Of a stretch of DNA of 13,819 bases, positions 1-6,519 are shown one piece after another. A model generated the notes under the pieces. The model was not told where the DNA came from. It saw only the letters and a list, made by a program, of their open reading frames with translations, and ran no database searches. This DNA comes from JAVXTH01 sp036641395 (GTDB taxonomy: Bacteria; Bacillota_I; Bacilli_A; Erysipelotrichales; Erysipelotrichaceae), in the NCBI GenBank assembly GCA_036641395.1, contig JAVWEY010000039.1, forward strand, positions 1-13,819. Reading direction: 5' to 3'. Both the position numbers and the translations under genes were made by a program. The number at the start of each line of letters is the position of its first letter. Within the stretch, counting starts at the first letter, position 1.

Positions 1-86
1 ATTTAATGATTCTAGTTAATAATTTCAATGTTTTTCACCTATCTTGCTTTATTATATGATTTCTATATTTCATTCATCTCAAAATA

Positions 87-95
87 TGATAAAAT
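87..95 (+). promoter_or_regulatory. possible extended -10 promoter for ung
   Basis: TG at 87-88, one base, then TAAAAT at 90-95 resembles an extended -10 element 32 bases before the ung start codon. No convincing -35 hexamer sits 16-18 bases upstream, so this is a weak call. Nothing else recognisable is seen in the first 86 bases. Confidence 0.3.
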
Positions 96-126
96 AAGTA
101 CTGTGTTTAGTAGAGAAGGTGGACCT

Positions 127-783
127 ATGAATTGGGATACTATTATAAAGGCAGAGACAATGCAGCCGTATTATCAAACTATGATGAAACGATTGGATGA
201 GGAATATAAAGAGAAAGTCATTTATCCACCAAAGGATGAATTATTTACCTGTTTTAAGGAATGTCCTTATGATAATTTAAAAGTTATTATTCTTGGGCAA
301 GATCCTTATCATCAAAAAGGACAAGCACATGGATTAGCGTTTTCCGTTAAAGAAGGTATGAAACTACCACCATCTTTACGTAATATATATCAAGAATTAC
401 AAGAAGATATGAATATAAAAACATCGACTAGTGGTTATTTACTACCTTGGGCTAAACAAGGAGTATTAATGATGAATGCAATTATGAGTGTAGAAGATAG
501 TCATCCTGCAAGTCATAAAGATATCGGTTGGAATATCTTTACCGATCATATTCTAATGAAATTAAATAATTATGATCAACCACTTGTATTCTTTTTGTGG
601 GGGAACTTTGCGATTGAAAAAGCTAAAGTGATTACAAATCCAAAGCATTTATGTATAAAAAGTGCTCATCCTTCACCATTATCCGCTTATCGTGGCTTTT
701 TTCATTCCCATCCTTTTTCTCAGGCAAATAAGTTTTTAGAAGAAAATGGAAGAGAAAGTATTGATTGGGAGATAAACAAATGA
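127..783 (+). CDS. ung: uracil-DNA glycosylase (family 1, Ung)
   Basis: Removes uracil from DNA as the first step of base-excision repair in the cytoplasm. In the 218-residue product the water-activating motif GQDPYH lies at residues 57-62 (Asp59 the general base), the uracil-recognition Asn is probably N117 in the LMMNAIMSVED stretch, and the DNA-intercalation motif HPSPLSA starts at His181. All are family-1 UNG signatures, and 218 residues is a normal length. The frame is open back to position 28, but I chose the ATG at 127. It is preceded by GAAGGTGG about 7 bases upstream, and the extra N-terminal residues of the longer reading look unlike UNG. One small deviation is GFFHSHPFS where many family members have GFFGC-xx-FS. 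The stop codon overlaps the folC start (ATGA), implying co-transcription and translational coupling. Confidence 0.97.
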   Translation: MNWDTIIKAETMQPYYQTMMKRLDEEYKEKVIYPPKDELFTCFKECPYDNLKVIILGQDPYHQKGQAHGLAFSVKEGMKLPPSLRNIYQELQEDMNIKTSTSGYLLPWAKQGVLMMNAIMSVEDSHPASHKDIGWNIFTDHILMKLNNYDQPLVFFLWGNFAIEKAKVITNPKHLCIKSAHPSPLSAYRGFFHSHPFSQANKFLEENGRESIDWEINK

Positions 784-2006
784 AACCATTTAATGATATT
801 AAGAGTGCTATTGATGCGATTGAAACTCGAAGAAATAGAAATCACGGAGTTTTACCTCTAAAAGCACTAATGAAAGAATTAGGTAATCCACAATTAGATA
901 TTGCGAGTATCCATGTAGGGGGGACGAATGGAAAAGGGAGTACCTTAAATTATATTCGCTCGGTTCTTCAAAGTGCCGGTTATCGTGTTGCAACCTTTAC
1001 ATCCCCTTATTTGATTCATCATCAGGACCGAATAAGAATCAATGATGAAGATATTAAAGATGATGATTTATTAGAACTTATTAATGAATATTATGATAAG
1101 TTTATTGAATATGATTTAGGTATGTTTGAGATTGATATGGTGATAGCAAGTTTATATTTCAAACTACAAAAAGTTGATTATGCTATTTATGAAGTAGGTA
1201 TTGGCGGTAGATTAGATCCAACGAATTTAATTTATCCGATTTGTAGTGTTATAACCAATATTGGGATGGATCATATGCAAATGCTTGGGGATACCTATCC
1301 TAAGATTGCTTATGAAAAAGCCGGTATTATTAAAGAAGGAGTTCCTTTAATTAGTGCTGAAACAAAGGAAGAGTGTTTAACTGTATTTGATCAAGTTTGT
1401 TTAGAAAAGCATACAAGAAGAATTATCTTAGATGAAGTAAGTCATGTAAATAAAAATGAAAAGATTGTTTTTGATTATGGAACAATTAAAAATATTGTGT
1501 TAAATACACAGGCATATTATCAGGTTAATAATGCGATATTAGCAATTGAGGTAATTCGTTTATTAAATAATAAACAAGAAGATAAGATAAAGGATGATAT
1601 AATAAAACAGGGATTAATGAATACATTCTGGAAAGGGCGTTTTGAAATTATGAGTCAAGATCCCTATGTGATTATTGATGGAGCTCATAATCCCGAGGGA
1701 ATTGAAGCTTTGGTTCAATCGATGAAGTCATTTCAAAATATTCATGTTATATTTTCGGTATTAAAAGATAAGTCGTATGAAGCGATGATTCAAGATTTAT
1801 GTGCAATAAGTGATGATGTAACGGTGTGTGATTTTGAAAATGAACGTTCACTCAATGGTGAATTATTAGCTATGCATCATCATGTATCAGTGGATCATAA
1901 CTATATTCATGCAATCGATGTGGGATTAAAAAAAGAGGGAACCTTATTGATTACCGGTTCACTATTATTTATTTCCATGGTACGTGAATATTTTATGAAT
2001 ATATAA
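780..2006 (+). CDS. folC: folylpolyglutamate synthase / dihydrofolate synthase-type ligase
   Basis: An ATP-dependent Mur-ligase-type enzyme that adds glutamate to folates (and in many bacteria to dihydropteroate), keeping them inside the cell. The 408-residue product has the P-loop GGTNGKGST at 47-55, the substrate-loop region TSPYLIHHQDRI at 74-85, the EVGIGGRLDPTN block at 138-149 and the C-terminal-domain motif DGAHNPEG at 300-307. Length is typical. An in-frame TTG at 765 would add five residues, but the ATG at 780 is preferred because GGGAG (767-771) lies 8 bases before it. That ATG overlaps the ung stop. Whether this enzyme also has dihydrofolate synthase activity cannot be told from sequence. 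The next gene is a folate transporter subunit, which suggests a role in retaining imported folate. Confidence 0.95.
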   Translation: MKPFNDIKSAIDAIETRRNRNHGVLPLKALMKELGNPQLDIASIHVGGTNGKGSTLNYIRSVLQSAGYRVATFTSPYLIHHQDRIRINDEDIKDDDLLELINEYYDKFIEYDLGMFEIDMVIASLYFKLQKVDYAIYEVGIGGRLDPTNLIYPICSVITNIGMDHMQMLGDTYPKIAYEKAGIIKEGVPLISAETKEECLTVFDQVCLEKHTRRIILDEVSHVNKNEKIVFDYGTIKNIVLNTQAYYQVNNAILAIEVIRLLNNKQEDKIKDDIIKQGLMNTFWKGRFEIMSQDPYVIIDGAHNPEGIEALVQSMKSFQNIHVIFSVLKDKSYEAMIQDLCAISDDVTVCDFENERSLNGELLAMHHHVSVDHNYIHAIDVGLKKEGTLLITGSLLFISMVREYFMNI

Positions 2007-2010
2007 GAAA

Positions 2011-2134
2011 GGAGAGTCTACTCTCATTGTTTAGAATGTACGGGATATCCCGGAATTAACGCCTGTGGAGTTTAAGTTAATTAAACGTTGAACCAGGAAC
2101 ATTGAAACAGTTTACAGTAGCACAAGTTTAAGTT
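2011..2134 (+). promoter_or_regulatory. structured 5' leader of folT, candidate folate-responsive RNA
   Basis: This stretch between folC and folT is full of complementary segments on the transcript. Nested pairs are CTACT 2018-2022 with AGTAG 2116-2120, GTTT 2029-2032 with AAAC 2105-2108, and AATGT 2035-2039 with ACATT 2099-2103. Inside these lie a CGGG-ATAT-CCCG hairpin (2041-2052), TTAACG 2056-2061 with CGTTGA 2086-2091, and GTTTAA 2070-2075 with TTAAAC 2081-2086 (these last two share C2086). CCTG 2062-2065 with CAGG 2094-2097 would cross the TTAACG helix as a pseudoknot. GAGAG/CTCTC (2012-2016/2021-2025) competes with the outer stem. In other Firmicutes folT often follows a tetrahydrofolate riboswitch, but I could not match the conserved strings I remember for that class. 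The RNA function is inference. Confidence 0.4.
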
Positions 2135-2135
2135 A
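2069..2135 (+). repeat. 11-nt direct repeat in the folT leader, second copy reaching the start codon
   Basis: AGTTTAAGTTA occurs at 2069-2079 and again at 2125-2135, where its last base is the A of the folT ATG. Both copies contain GTTTAA, which can pair with the single TTAAAC at 2081-2086, so the two pairings exclude each other. Confidence 0.7.
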
Positions 2136-2956
2136 TGTTAGCACAAATTATTTCAGCAGTTGTTTTAGGTCTTTTGTTTTTTATACTCATCAAGAAATAT
2201 CCGTTAGAGATAAAGACACGGCCAATGGTATTAGTTGCCTTTGTGGTGATTCTATCAACGATTCTTTCCTCTTTATCGATTATGGTCCCCTTATTTGGTT
2301 TTCCTAGTGTTCGAGTTGGGTTTGCCCAATTAGCATTAGTTATTGGTGGATCTATGTTATCACCTTCCTGGGCGTTTGTATGTGGGGTATCGGCAGATAT
2401 TATTGGGGTGATGTTAGCACCTAGTGGTCCACCCTTTTTAGGATTTACCCTAAATAGTGCCTTAGCATGTTTGATTCCATCGCTATGGTATCAATATAAA
2501 GGTAAAATAAATGACAATAAAATGATGAAAATTGTCACAGTAACGCTTATTGTACTAGGTACCTTAGCGATTGGCTACATTTTAGGTTTATCTTCGGTAA
2601 CAATAAAAAGTAATGAATTCATGATTACAACAACATTAAAAATTTCCCTTACTTTATTGATTATATTTATGGTTACAATGATGATTGTTGTCTTATATTG
2701 GATGAGAAATCATATGGAACGATCCAATGCACACAGTTTTGCCATGTGGATTATGTGTGTTATTTTAATTGAAGTATCAATCAATTTTGCTTTAACACCG
2801 ATTTGGATGCAAGTAATGTATGGAATTCCGTGGATTATGTCCTTGTTTGTTCGTATTTTGAAATCTTGTATTATTATCCCATTGAATGCATTTGTCGGAT
2901 TTAGTGTTTTAAAGATTATGTATAAAATCACTTTTTTTCAAAAAAGTTATCATTAA
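2135..2956 (+). CDS. folT: FolT-family ECF transporter S component (folate uptake)
   Basis: Substrate-binding membrane subunit of an energy-coupling-factor transporter; it binds folate and works with the shared EcfA/A'/T module, not encoded here. The 273-residue product is very hydrophobic. It shows the family pattern: a first helix beginning TRPMVLVAF (28-36), FGFPSVRVGFAQL (54-66), a GPxxG-like turn degraded to SPSWAFVCG (76-84), an acidic helix end ADII(G) (87-91), PPFLGFTLNSAL (99-110) and C-terminal YGIPWIMSLFVRILKS (229-244). An extra N-terminal hydrophobic helix (about residues 3-20) precedes the usual core. An in-frame stop at 2129-2131 means the ATG at 2135 is the earliest possible start, yet no Shine-Dalgarno is visible before it. 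An alternative ATG at 2225 would give just the core. The neighbour folC supports folate as substrate. Confidence 0.85.
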   Translation: MLAQIISAVVLGLLFFILIKKYPLEIKTRPMVLVAFVVILSTILSSLSIMVPLFGFPSVRVGFAQLALVIGGSMLSPSWAFVCGVSADIIGVMLAPSGPPFLGFTLNSALACLIPSLWYQYKGKINDNKMMKIVTVTLIVLGTLAIGYILGLSSVTIKSNEFMITTTLKISLTLLIIFMVTMMIVVLYWMRNHMERSNAHSFAMWIMCVILIEVSINFALTPIWMQVMYGIPWIMSLFVRILKSCIIIPLNAFVGFSVLKIMYKITFFQKSYH

Positions 2957-2960
2957 TATT

Positions 2961-2988
2961 TTGCATTGATCTATATCGGGTGTATAAT
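2961..2988 (+). promoter_or_regulatory. sigma-A-type promoter for pta
   Basis: TTGCAT at 2961-2966 and a perfect TATAAT at 2983-2988 are separated by 16 bases. It lies just past the folT stop, so pta has its own start. The likely transcript begins near 2995, with AGAGAGG (3004-3010) as ribosome binding site. Confidence 0.75.
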
Positions 2989-3021
2989 GTAAATTAATAT
3001 GAAAGAGAGGATAATCAAATC

Positions 3022-3987
3022 ATGTTAGAAAAATTAATGAAAAAAATTGAAGGTAAAAATAAGCGAATCGTATTTCCGGAAGGTTGCGATCCAAGAATTT
3101 TGAATGCTGCGTCACGTTTACATAAAGAAGGAATTGTAACACCAATCTTATTAGGTAATCCAAGTGAAATAAAAGCAGCAGCTGATAAATATAAGGAAAA
3201 TATTGAAGGTATTGAACTTGTTGATCATTTGAATTTTGAGAAACGTGATGCGATGATTCAAAAGATGGTTGAATTACGTCGTGGTAAAATGGATGCACAA
3301 GCATGTAATGAAGCATTAGAAAAAACAAATTACTTTGGTACGATGTATGTCAAGATGGGCTATGCAGATGGTTTACTTGGTGGTGCTACTTATTCTACAG
3401 CAGATACGGTTCGACCAGCTTTGCAACTTATTAAAACAAAACCGAATAATAATATCGTATCAAGTTGTTTCATCATGGTTCGAGGTGAAGAAAGACTTGT
3501 TATGGGAGATTGCTCGATTAATATCGATCCAAGTGAAGATGATTTAGTTGAGATTGCATTAGAAACAGCACGTACGGCTCGTTTCTTTGAAGTTGAACCA
3601 GTTATGGCTATGTTATCCTATTCAACGCTAGGTTCAGGTAAAGGGGCAAGTGTTGATAAAGTTAAGAATGCTAGTTTACGTATTAAAAATATTAAACCAG
3701 ATTTTGACTTTGATGGTGAATTCCAATTTGATGCAGCCTATGACAAAGGTGTAAGCCAAGTAAAAGCTCCATTATCACCTATTGGTGGTCGTGCAAATAC
3801 ATTTATTTTCCCTAATATCGATGCCGCTAATATTGGCTATAAAATAGCTCAACGCTTAGGTGGATTTGAAGCAGTAGGACCAGTTCTACAAGGATTAAAT
3901 GCTCCAATCAATGATTTATCAAGAGGTTGTAGTGCCGAAGAAGTTTATAAAATGGCAATTATTACCGCTTTAGCAACGGACATGTAA
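3022..3987 (+). CDS. pta: phosphate acetyltransferase
   Basis: Interconverts acetyl-CoA and acetyl phosphate. With acetate kinase it makes ATP and acetate during fermentation, in the cytoplasm. The 321-residue product is the short form with only the PTA domain. Motifs include FPEGCDPRILNAA (18-30), SYSTLGSGKG (199-208), PLSPIGGRANTFIFPNIDAANIGYK (about 250-274) and the C-terminal LNAPINDLSRGCS (292-304). The Ser-Arg of DLSRG (300-301) corresponds to the catalytic pair studied in archaeal Pta. The consensus before it is usually QPVNDLSRG, so APINDLSRG is a mild variant. The gene is monocistronic between its promoter and a terminator; ackA is not adjacent. Phosphate butyryltransferase is a related alternative, but the motif set is that of Pta. 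Confidence 0.95.
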   Translation: MLEKLMKKIEGKNKRIVFPEGCDPRILNAASRLHKEGIVTPILLGNPSEIKAAADKYKENIEGIELVDHLNFEKRDAMIQKMVELRRGKMDAQACNEALEKTNYFGTMYVKMGYADGLLGGATYSTADTVRPALQLIKTKPNNNIVSSCFIMVRGEERLVMGDCSINIDPSEDDLVEIALETARTARFFEVEPVMAMLSYSTLGSGKGASVDKVKNASLRIKNIKPDFDFDGEFQFDAAYDKGVSQVKAPLSPIGGRANTFIFPNIDAANIGYKIAQRLGGFEAVGPVLQGLNAPINDLSRGCSAEEVYKMAIITALATDM

Positions 3988-3994
3988 GAAGAAT

Positions 3995-4032
3995 AAAGAT
4001 AGTTGATTAATTTAATGAACTATCTTTTTTTT
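3995..4032 (+). terminator. intrinsic terminator after pta
   Basis: AAAGATAGTT (3995-4004) pairs perfectly with AACTATCTTT (4018-4027) around a 13-base loop, and the T run continues to 4032. It begins 7 bases after the pta stop. Confidence 0.9.
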
Positions 4033-4068
4033 AAAATATTAGCATATATATTTTTTGTATAACATAAG

Positions 4069-4083
4069 ATAGAATGATTCTAT
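4069..4083. repeat. perfect 15-bp palindrome, operator-like
   Basis: ATAGAAT, a central G, then ATTCTAT. It lies between the pta terminator and the glgC promoter. A TATAAT at 4092-4097 follows within 8 bases, so the palindrome would cover the -35 area of a second possible upstream promoter. No -35 hexamer is recognisable there. Confidence 0.5.
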
Positions 4084-4104
4084 TATTTCTATATAATTTG
4101 GAAG

Positions 4105-4196
4105 ATTAGGGTAAAAGGATTAAAAAATGCAAAGATTATGCAAATAAAGACACGGAATATGTAAACGCATACATAAATTTTACTTTTATCCCTAAT
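4105..4196. repeat. 13-bp inverted repeat enclosing the cre site upstream of glgC
   Basis: ATTAGGG-TAAAAG (4105-4117) is complementary to CTTTTA-T-CCCTAAT (4183-4196) with one bulged T at 4189. The 65 bases between hold a direct repeat of ATGCAAA (4127-4133 and 4138-4144, 11 bases apart) and the cre-like dyad at 4159-4174. It could form a long hairpin in RNA if transcription starts near 4104, or serve as a protein-binding architecture in DNA. Neither is proven. Confidence 0.5.
4159..4174 (+). promoter_or_regulatory. catabolite-responsive element (cre, CcpA site) upstream of glgC
   Basis: ATGTAAACGCATACAT matches every position of the consensus WTGNAANCGNWNNCAW. It is centred about 70 bases upstream of the start point predicted from the 4201-4229 promoter. 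That upstream position is typical for CcpA activation rather than roadblock repression. A carbon-status control of glycogen synthesis makes sense, but binding is inferred only from the match. Confidence 0.7.
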
Positions 4197-4200
4197 TCAC

Positions 4201-4229
4201 TGGAAATTTGTATTAGAAAACAGTATAAT
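4201..4229 (+). promoter_or_regulatory. probable promoter of the glgCDA operon
   Basis: Perfect TATAAT at 4224-4229 with a poor -35 (TGGAAA, 4201-4206) 17 bases upstream. A weak -35 is consistent with dependence on an activator at the upstream cre. The leader would be short (about 27 nt), with ribosome binding site AGGGGGG at 4249-4255, 7 bases before the glgC ATG. Confidence 0.6.
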
Positions 4230-4262
4230 CAAAGTATAAAACATACCCAGGGGGGTTACATT

Positions 4263-5393
4263 ATGAGACAGGATAATATGTTGGCTATGATATTAGCCGG
4301 AGGTCGAGGTTCTCGTTTACATGCCTTGACTAAAAAAGTAGCAAAACCAGCCGTATTTTACGGAGGGAAGTATCGAATTGTTGATTTTCCACTGAGCAAT
4401 TGTGCCAATAGTGGAGTTAATGTCGTTGGTGTTTTAACACAATATGAATCAGTATTATTGAATTCATATGTTGCGGCAGGCTCACGTTGGGGCTTAGATG
4501 CTAAAAACAGTGGTGTTTACGTTTTACCACCGCGTGAAAAAGAGGATACAGATTTTGATATTTATCGTGGAACAGCCGATGCTATTTCACAGAATATTGA
4601 TTTTATTGACACTTTTTCTCCGGAATACGTTTTAATTCTTTCAGGAGATCATATTTATAAAATGGATTACTCAAAGATGCTTGCTCATCATAAAGCATGT
4701 GGTGCGGATGCAACGATTGCAGTAATTGGGGTTCCTGAAGATGAAGCAAGTCGTTTCGGAATTATGAATTGTGATGATACGGATCGTATTATTGAATTTG
4801 AAGAAAAACCAGAACATCCAAAGAGCAATTTAGCTTCAATGGGAATTTATATCTTTGATTGGAAATCACTGCGTAAGATGTTGACGGCAGATAGTGAAAA
4901 TCCAGATTCTTCCCATGATTTTGGTAAGGATATTATTCCAAATATGTTAGCAGAACATAAAAAACTTTATGCTTGGAAATATAAAGGATATTGGAAAGAT
5001 GTAGGAACTTTAGATTCTTTATGGCAAGCCAATATGGATTTATTAGATAAGAATAATGAATTAGATTTAAATGATCCTAATTGGAAAATCTATACAGAAG
5101 ATGTTGCGGCAATGCCTCACTATGTTGGAAAACATGGAGAAATTAAGCGTTCTTTTGTGAATCAAGGTTGTGTTGTTGATGGTAAAGTTAAAAACTCAAT
5201 TTTATTTACAAATGTTAAAATAGCTACCGATGCGATTATAAATGATGCAGTTATTATGCCTGAGGCTGAAGTTGGTGAAGGTGCCATTATTAATCGAGTT
5301 ATTATTTCAGAAGGTGTGAAGATTGCACCAGGTGCGATTGTTGGTAGTGCAGATAGTGAACATATCGAATTAATTTCGAAACGTGTAAAGTGA
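4263..5393 (+). CDS. glgC: glucose-1-phosphate adenylyltransferase, catalytic subunit
   Basis: Makes ADP-glucose from glucose 1-phosphate and ATP, the committed step of bacterial glycogen synthesis. The 376-residue product has an N-terminal nucleotidyltransferase domain and a C-terminal left-handed beta-helix rich in hexapeptide-like V/I-I repeats (about 295-370). Visible motifs are GGRGSRL (13-19), GKYRIVDFPLSN (35-46), YRGTADAI (101-108), LSGDHIYKMDY (126-136) with catalytic Asp129, FEEKP (179-183), SHDFGKDIIP (217-226) and YWKDVGT (243-249). Everything needed for catalysis is present. The start has an unusually G-rich ribosome binding site. GlgD and GlgA follow without gaps, so the three form an operon. 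No branching enzyme or phosphorylase gene is in the window. Confidence 0.96.
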   Translation: MRQDNMLAMILAGGRGSRLHALTKKVAKPAVFYGGKYRIVDFPLSNCANSGVNVVGVLTQYESVLLNSYVAAGSRWGLDAKNSGVYVLPPREKEDTDFDIYRGTADAISQNIDFIDTFSPEYVLILSGDHIYKMDYSKMLAHHKACGADATIAVIGVPEDEASRFGIMNCDDTDRIIEFEEKPEHPKSNLASMGIYIFDWKSLRKMLTADSENPDSSHDFGKDIIPNMLAEHKKLYAWKYKGYWKDVGTLDSLWQANMDLLDKNNELDLNDPNWKIYTEDVAAMPHYVGKHGEIKRSFVNQGCVVDGKVKNSILFTNVKIATDAIINDAVIMPEAEVGEGAIINRVIISEGVKIAPGAIVGSADSEHIELISKRVK

Positions 5394-5400
5394 GGTGACT

Positions 5401-6519
5401 ATGATGTGTAATGCATTTGGAATTGTTAATTTCGAAGGAACTAATGTAAATGTTTCAGGGTTACAAGATCATCGTCCGGTGGGAGCTTTCTCATTTTTAG
5501 GAAGATATCGTTTAATTGATTTCCCAATTTCTAATATGAGTAATTCAGGGGTGAATCATATTCAAGTTTATGTAAAACGTAAACCTCGTTCTTTAATTGA
5601 ACATTTAGGAACTGGTCGTCATTACAATATTAATTCAAAGCGTGGTAAGCTTCATATTTTATATGGAGAACATACAGTTGAATCGAGTTTTTATAATCAT
5701 GATATTGCTGCTTTTAGAGCAAACATGAATGCAATTGAAGAAGTGAATTATCCTTATGTAATTATTGTTCCAAGTTATATGATATATACAATGGATTATA
5801 GTGAATTACTAGAGAAGCATATTAGTAGTGGAGCTGATATTTCAATGGTATATCATAGTGTTGATAATGCGAAGGAAGCGTTTATTAATTGTGATGTATT
5901 AAATGTTAATAAACAAAAAGGTGTTTTATCAATTGATAAGAATCGTGGTAACTATAAATCACGTAATATTTCATTAGAAACTTATGTACTAAGCAAAGAG
6001 TTATTTATTGAATTAGTAAATAAAGCAGCAAATACAAGTTCACTTTATAGTTTCCGTGATATTGTGAATGAAGAGTGTAGTGAACTAGATATTCGTGGTG
6101 TATTACATCGTGGTTATTTAGCGGCAATCAATGATTTCAAGAGTTACTATAATGCAAACATGGGTTTAATTGAATATGATACCATTATGGAACTATTTGA
6201 TGAAGATTGGCCAATTTATACACGTACTAATGATTCTCCACCAACTCAATACTTTGAATCAAGCAAGGTTAGCCATAGTGTTGTATCAAATGGTTGTGCA
6301 ATTGAAGGTGAAATAGAGAATTCAGTGATTGGCCGAGGTTGCATTGTGAAAAAAGGTGCCGTTATTAAAAATAGTGTTATCTTACCAGGTGTATATATTG
6401 GCGAAGATGTACAAGTTGATGGCGTTGTTGTTGATAAGAAAGCTAAGATTACGAGAATGAAAGAACTAAAAGCAGATAAGAATAACCCGATGTATGTAAA
6501 GCGAAACGATCGTATCTAA
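5401..6519 (+). CDS. glgD: GlgD, non-catalytic partner of ADP-glucose pyrophosphorylase
   Basis: Paralogue of GlgC that forms a mixed complex with it in Firmicutes and raises or modulates its activity. The 372-residue product aligns along its whole length: GRYRLIDFPISNMSNSGVN (34-52) is clear. The P-loop-like GGRGSRL is replaced by an unrelated run (about 12-26), the GTADA stretch becomes FRANMNAI, and the catalytic Gly-Asp-His becomes VPSYMIYTMDY (123-133). It is therefore expected to be inactive alone. The C-terminal beta-helix is kept. Start choice is between ATG 5401 and ATG 5404; the GAGG at 5392-5395 overlaps the glgC stop and favours either over the GTG at 5395. The gene is tightly coupled to glgC upstream and overlaps glgA by one base. 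Confidence 0.93.
   Translation: MMCNAFGIVNFEGTNVNVSGLQDHRPVGAFSFLGRYRLIDFPISNMSNSGVNHIQVYVKRKPRSLIEHLGTGRHYNINSKRGKLHILYGEHTVESSFYNHDIAAFRANMNAIEEVNYPYVIIVPSYMIYTMDYSELLEKHISSGADISMVYHSVDNAKEAFINCDVLNVNKQKGVLSIDKNRGNYKSRNISLETYVLSKELFIELVNKAANTSSLYSFRDIVNEECSELDIRGVLHRGYLAAINDFKSYYNANMGLIEYDTIMELFDEDWPIYTRTNDSPPTQYFESSKVSHSVVSNGCAIEGEIENSVIGRGCIVKKGAVIKNSVILPGVYIGEDVQVDGVVVDKKAKITRMKELKADKNNPMYVKRNDRI

Noticed and set aside
2027..2059. Short reading frame (TTG or ATG 2036 start, ending TAA 2057-2059) after AAAGGAG in the folT leader, as a leader peptide
   Set aside because: Only 7-10 codons, poor spacing from the ribosome binding site (12-21 bases), and no repeated regulatory codons; the same bases are better explained as paired RNA.
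2930..2947. ACTTTTTT/AAAAAAGT inverted repeat at the end of folT as a terminator
   Set aside because: Two-base loop, stem almost all A-T, no following T run on +; it lies inside the folT coding end.
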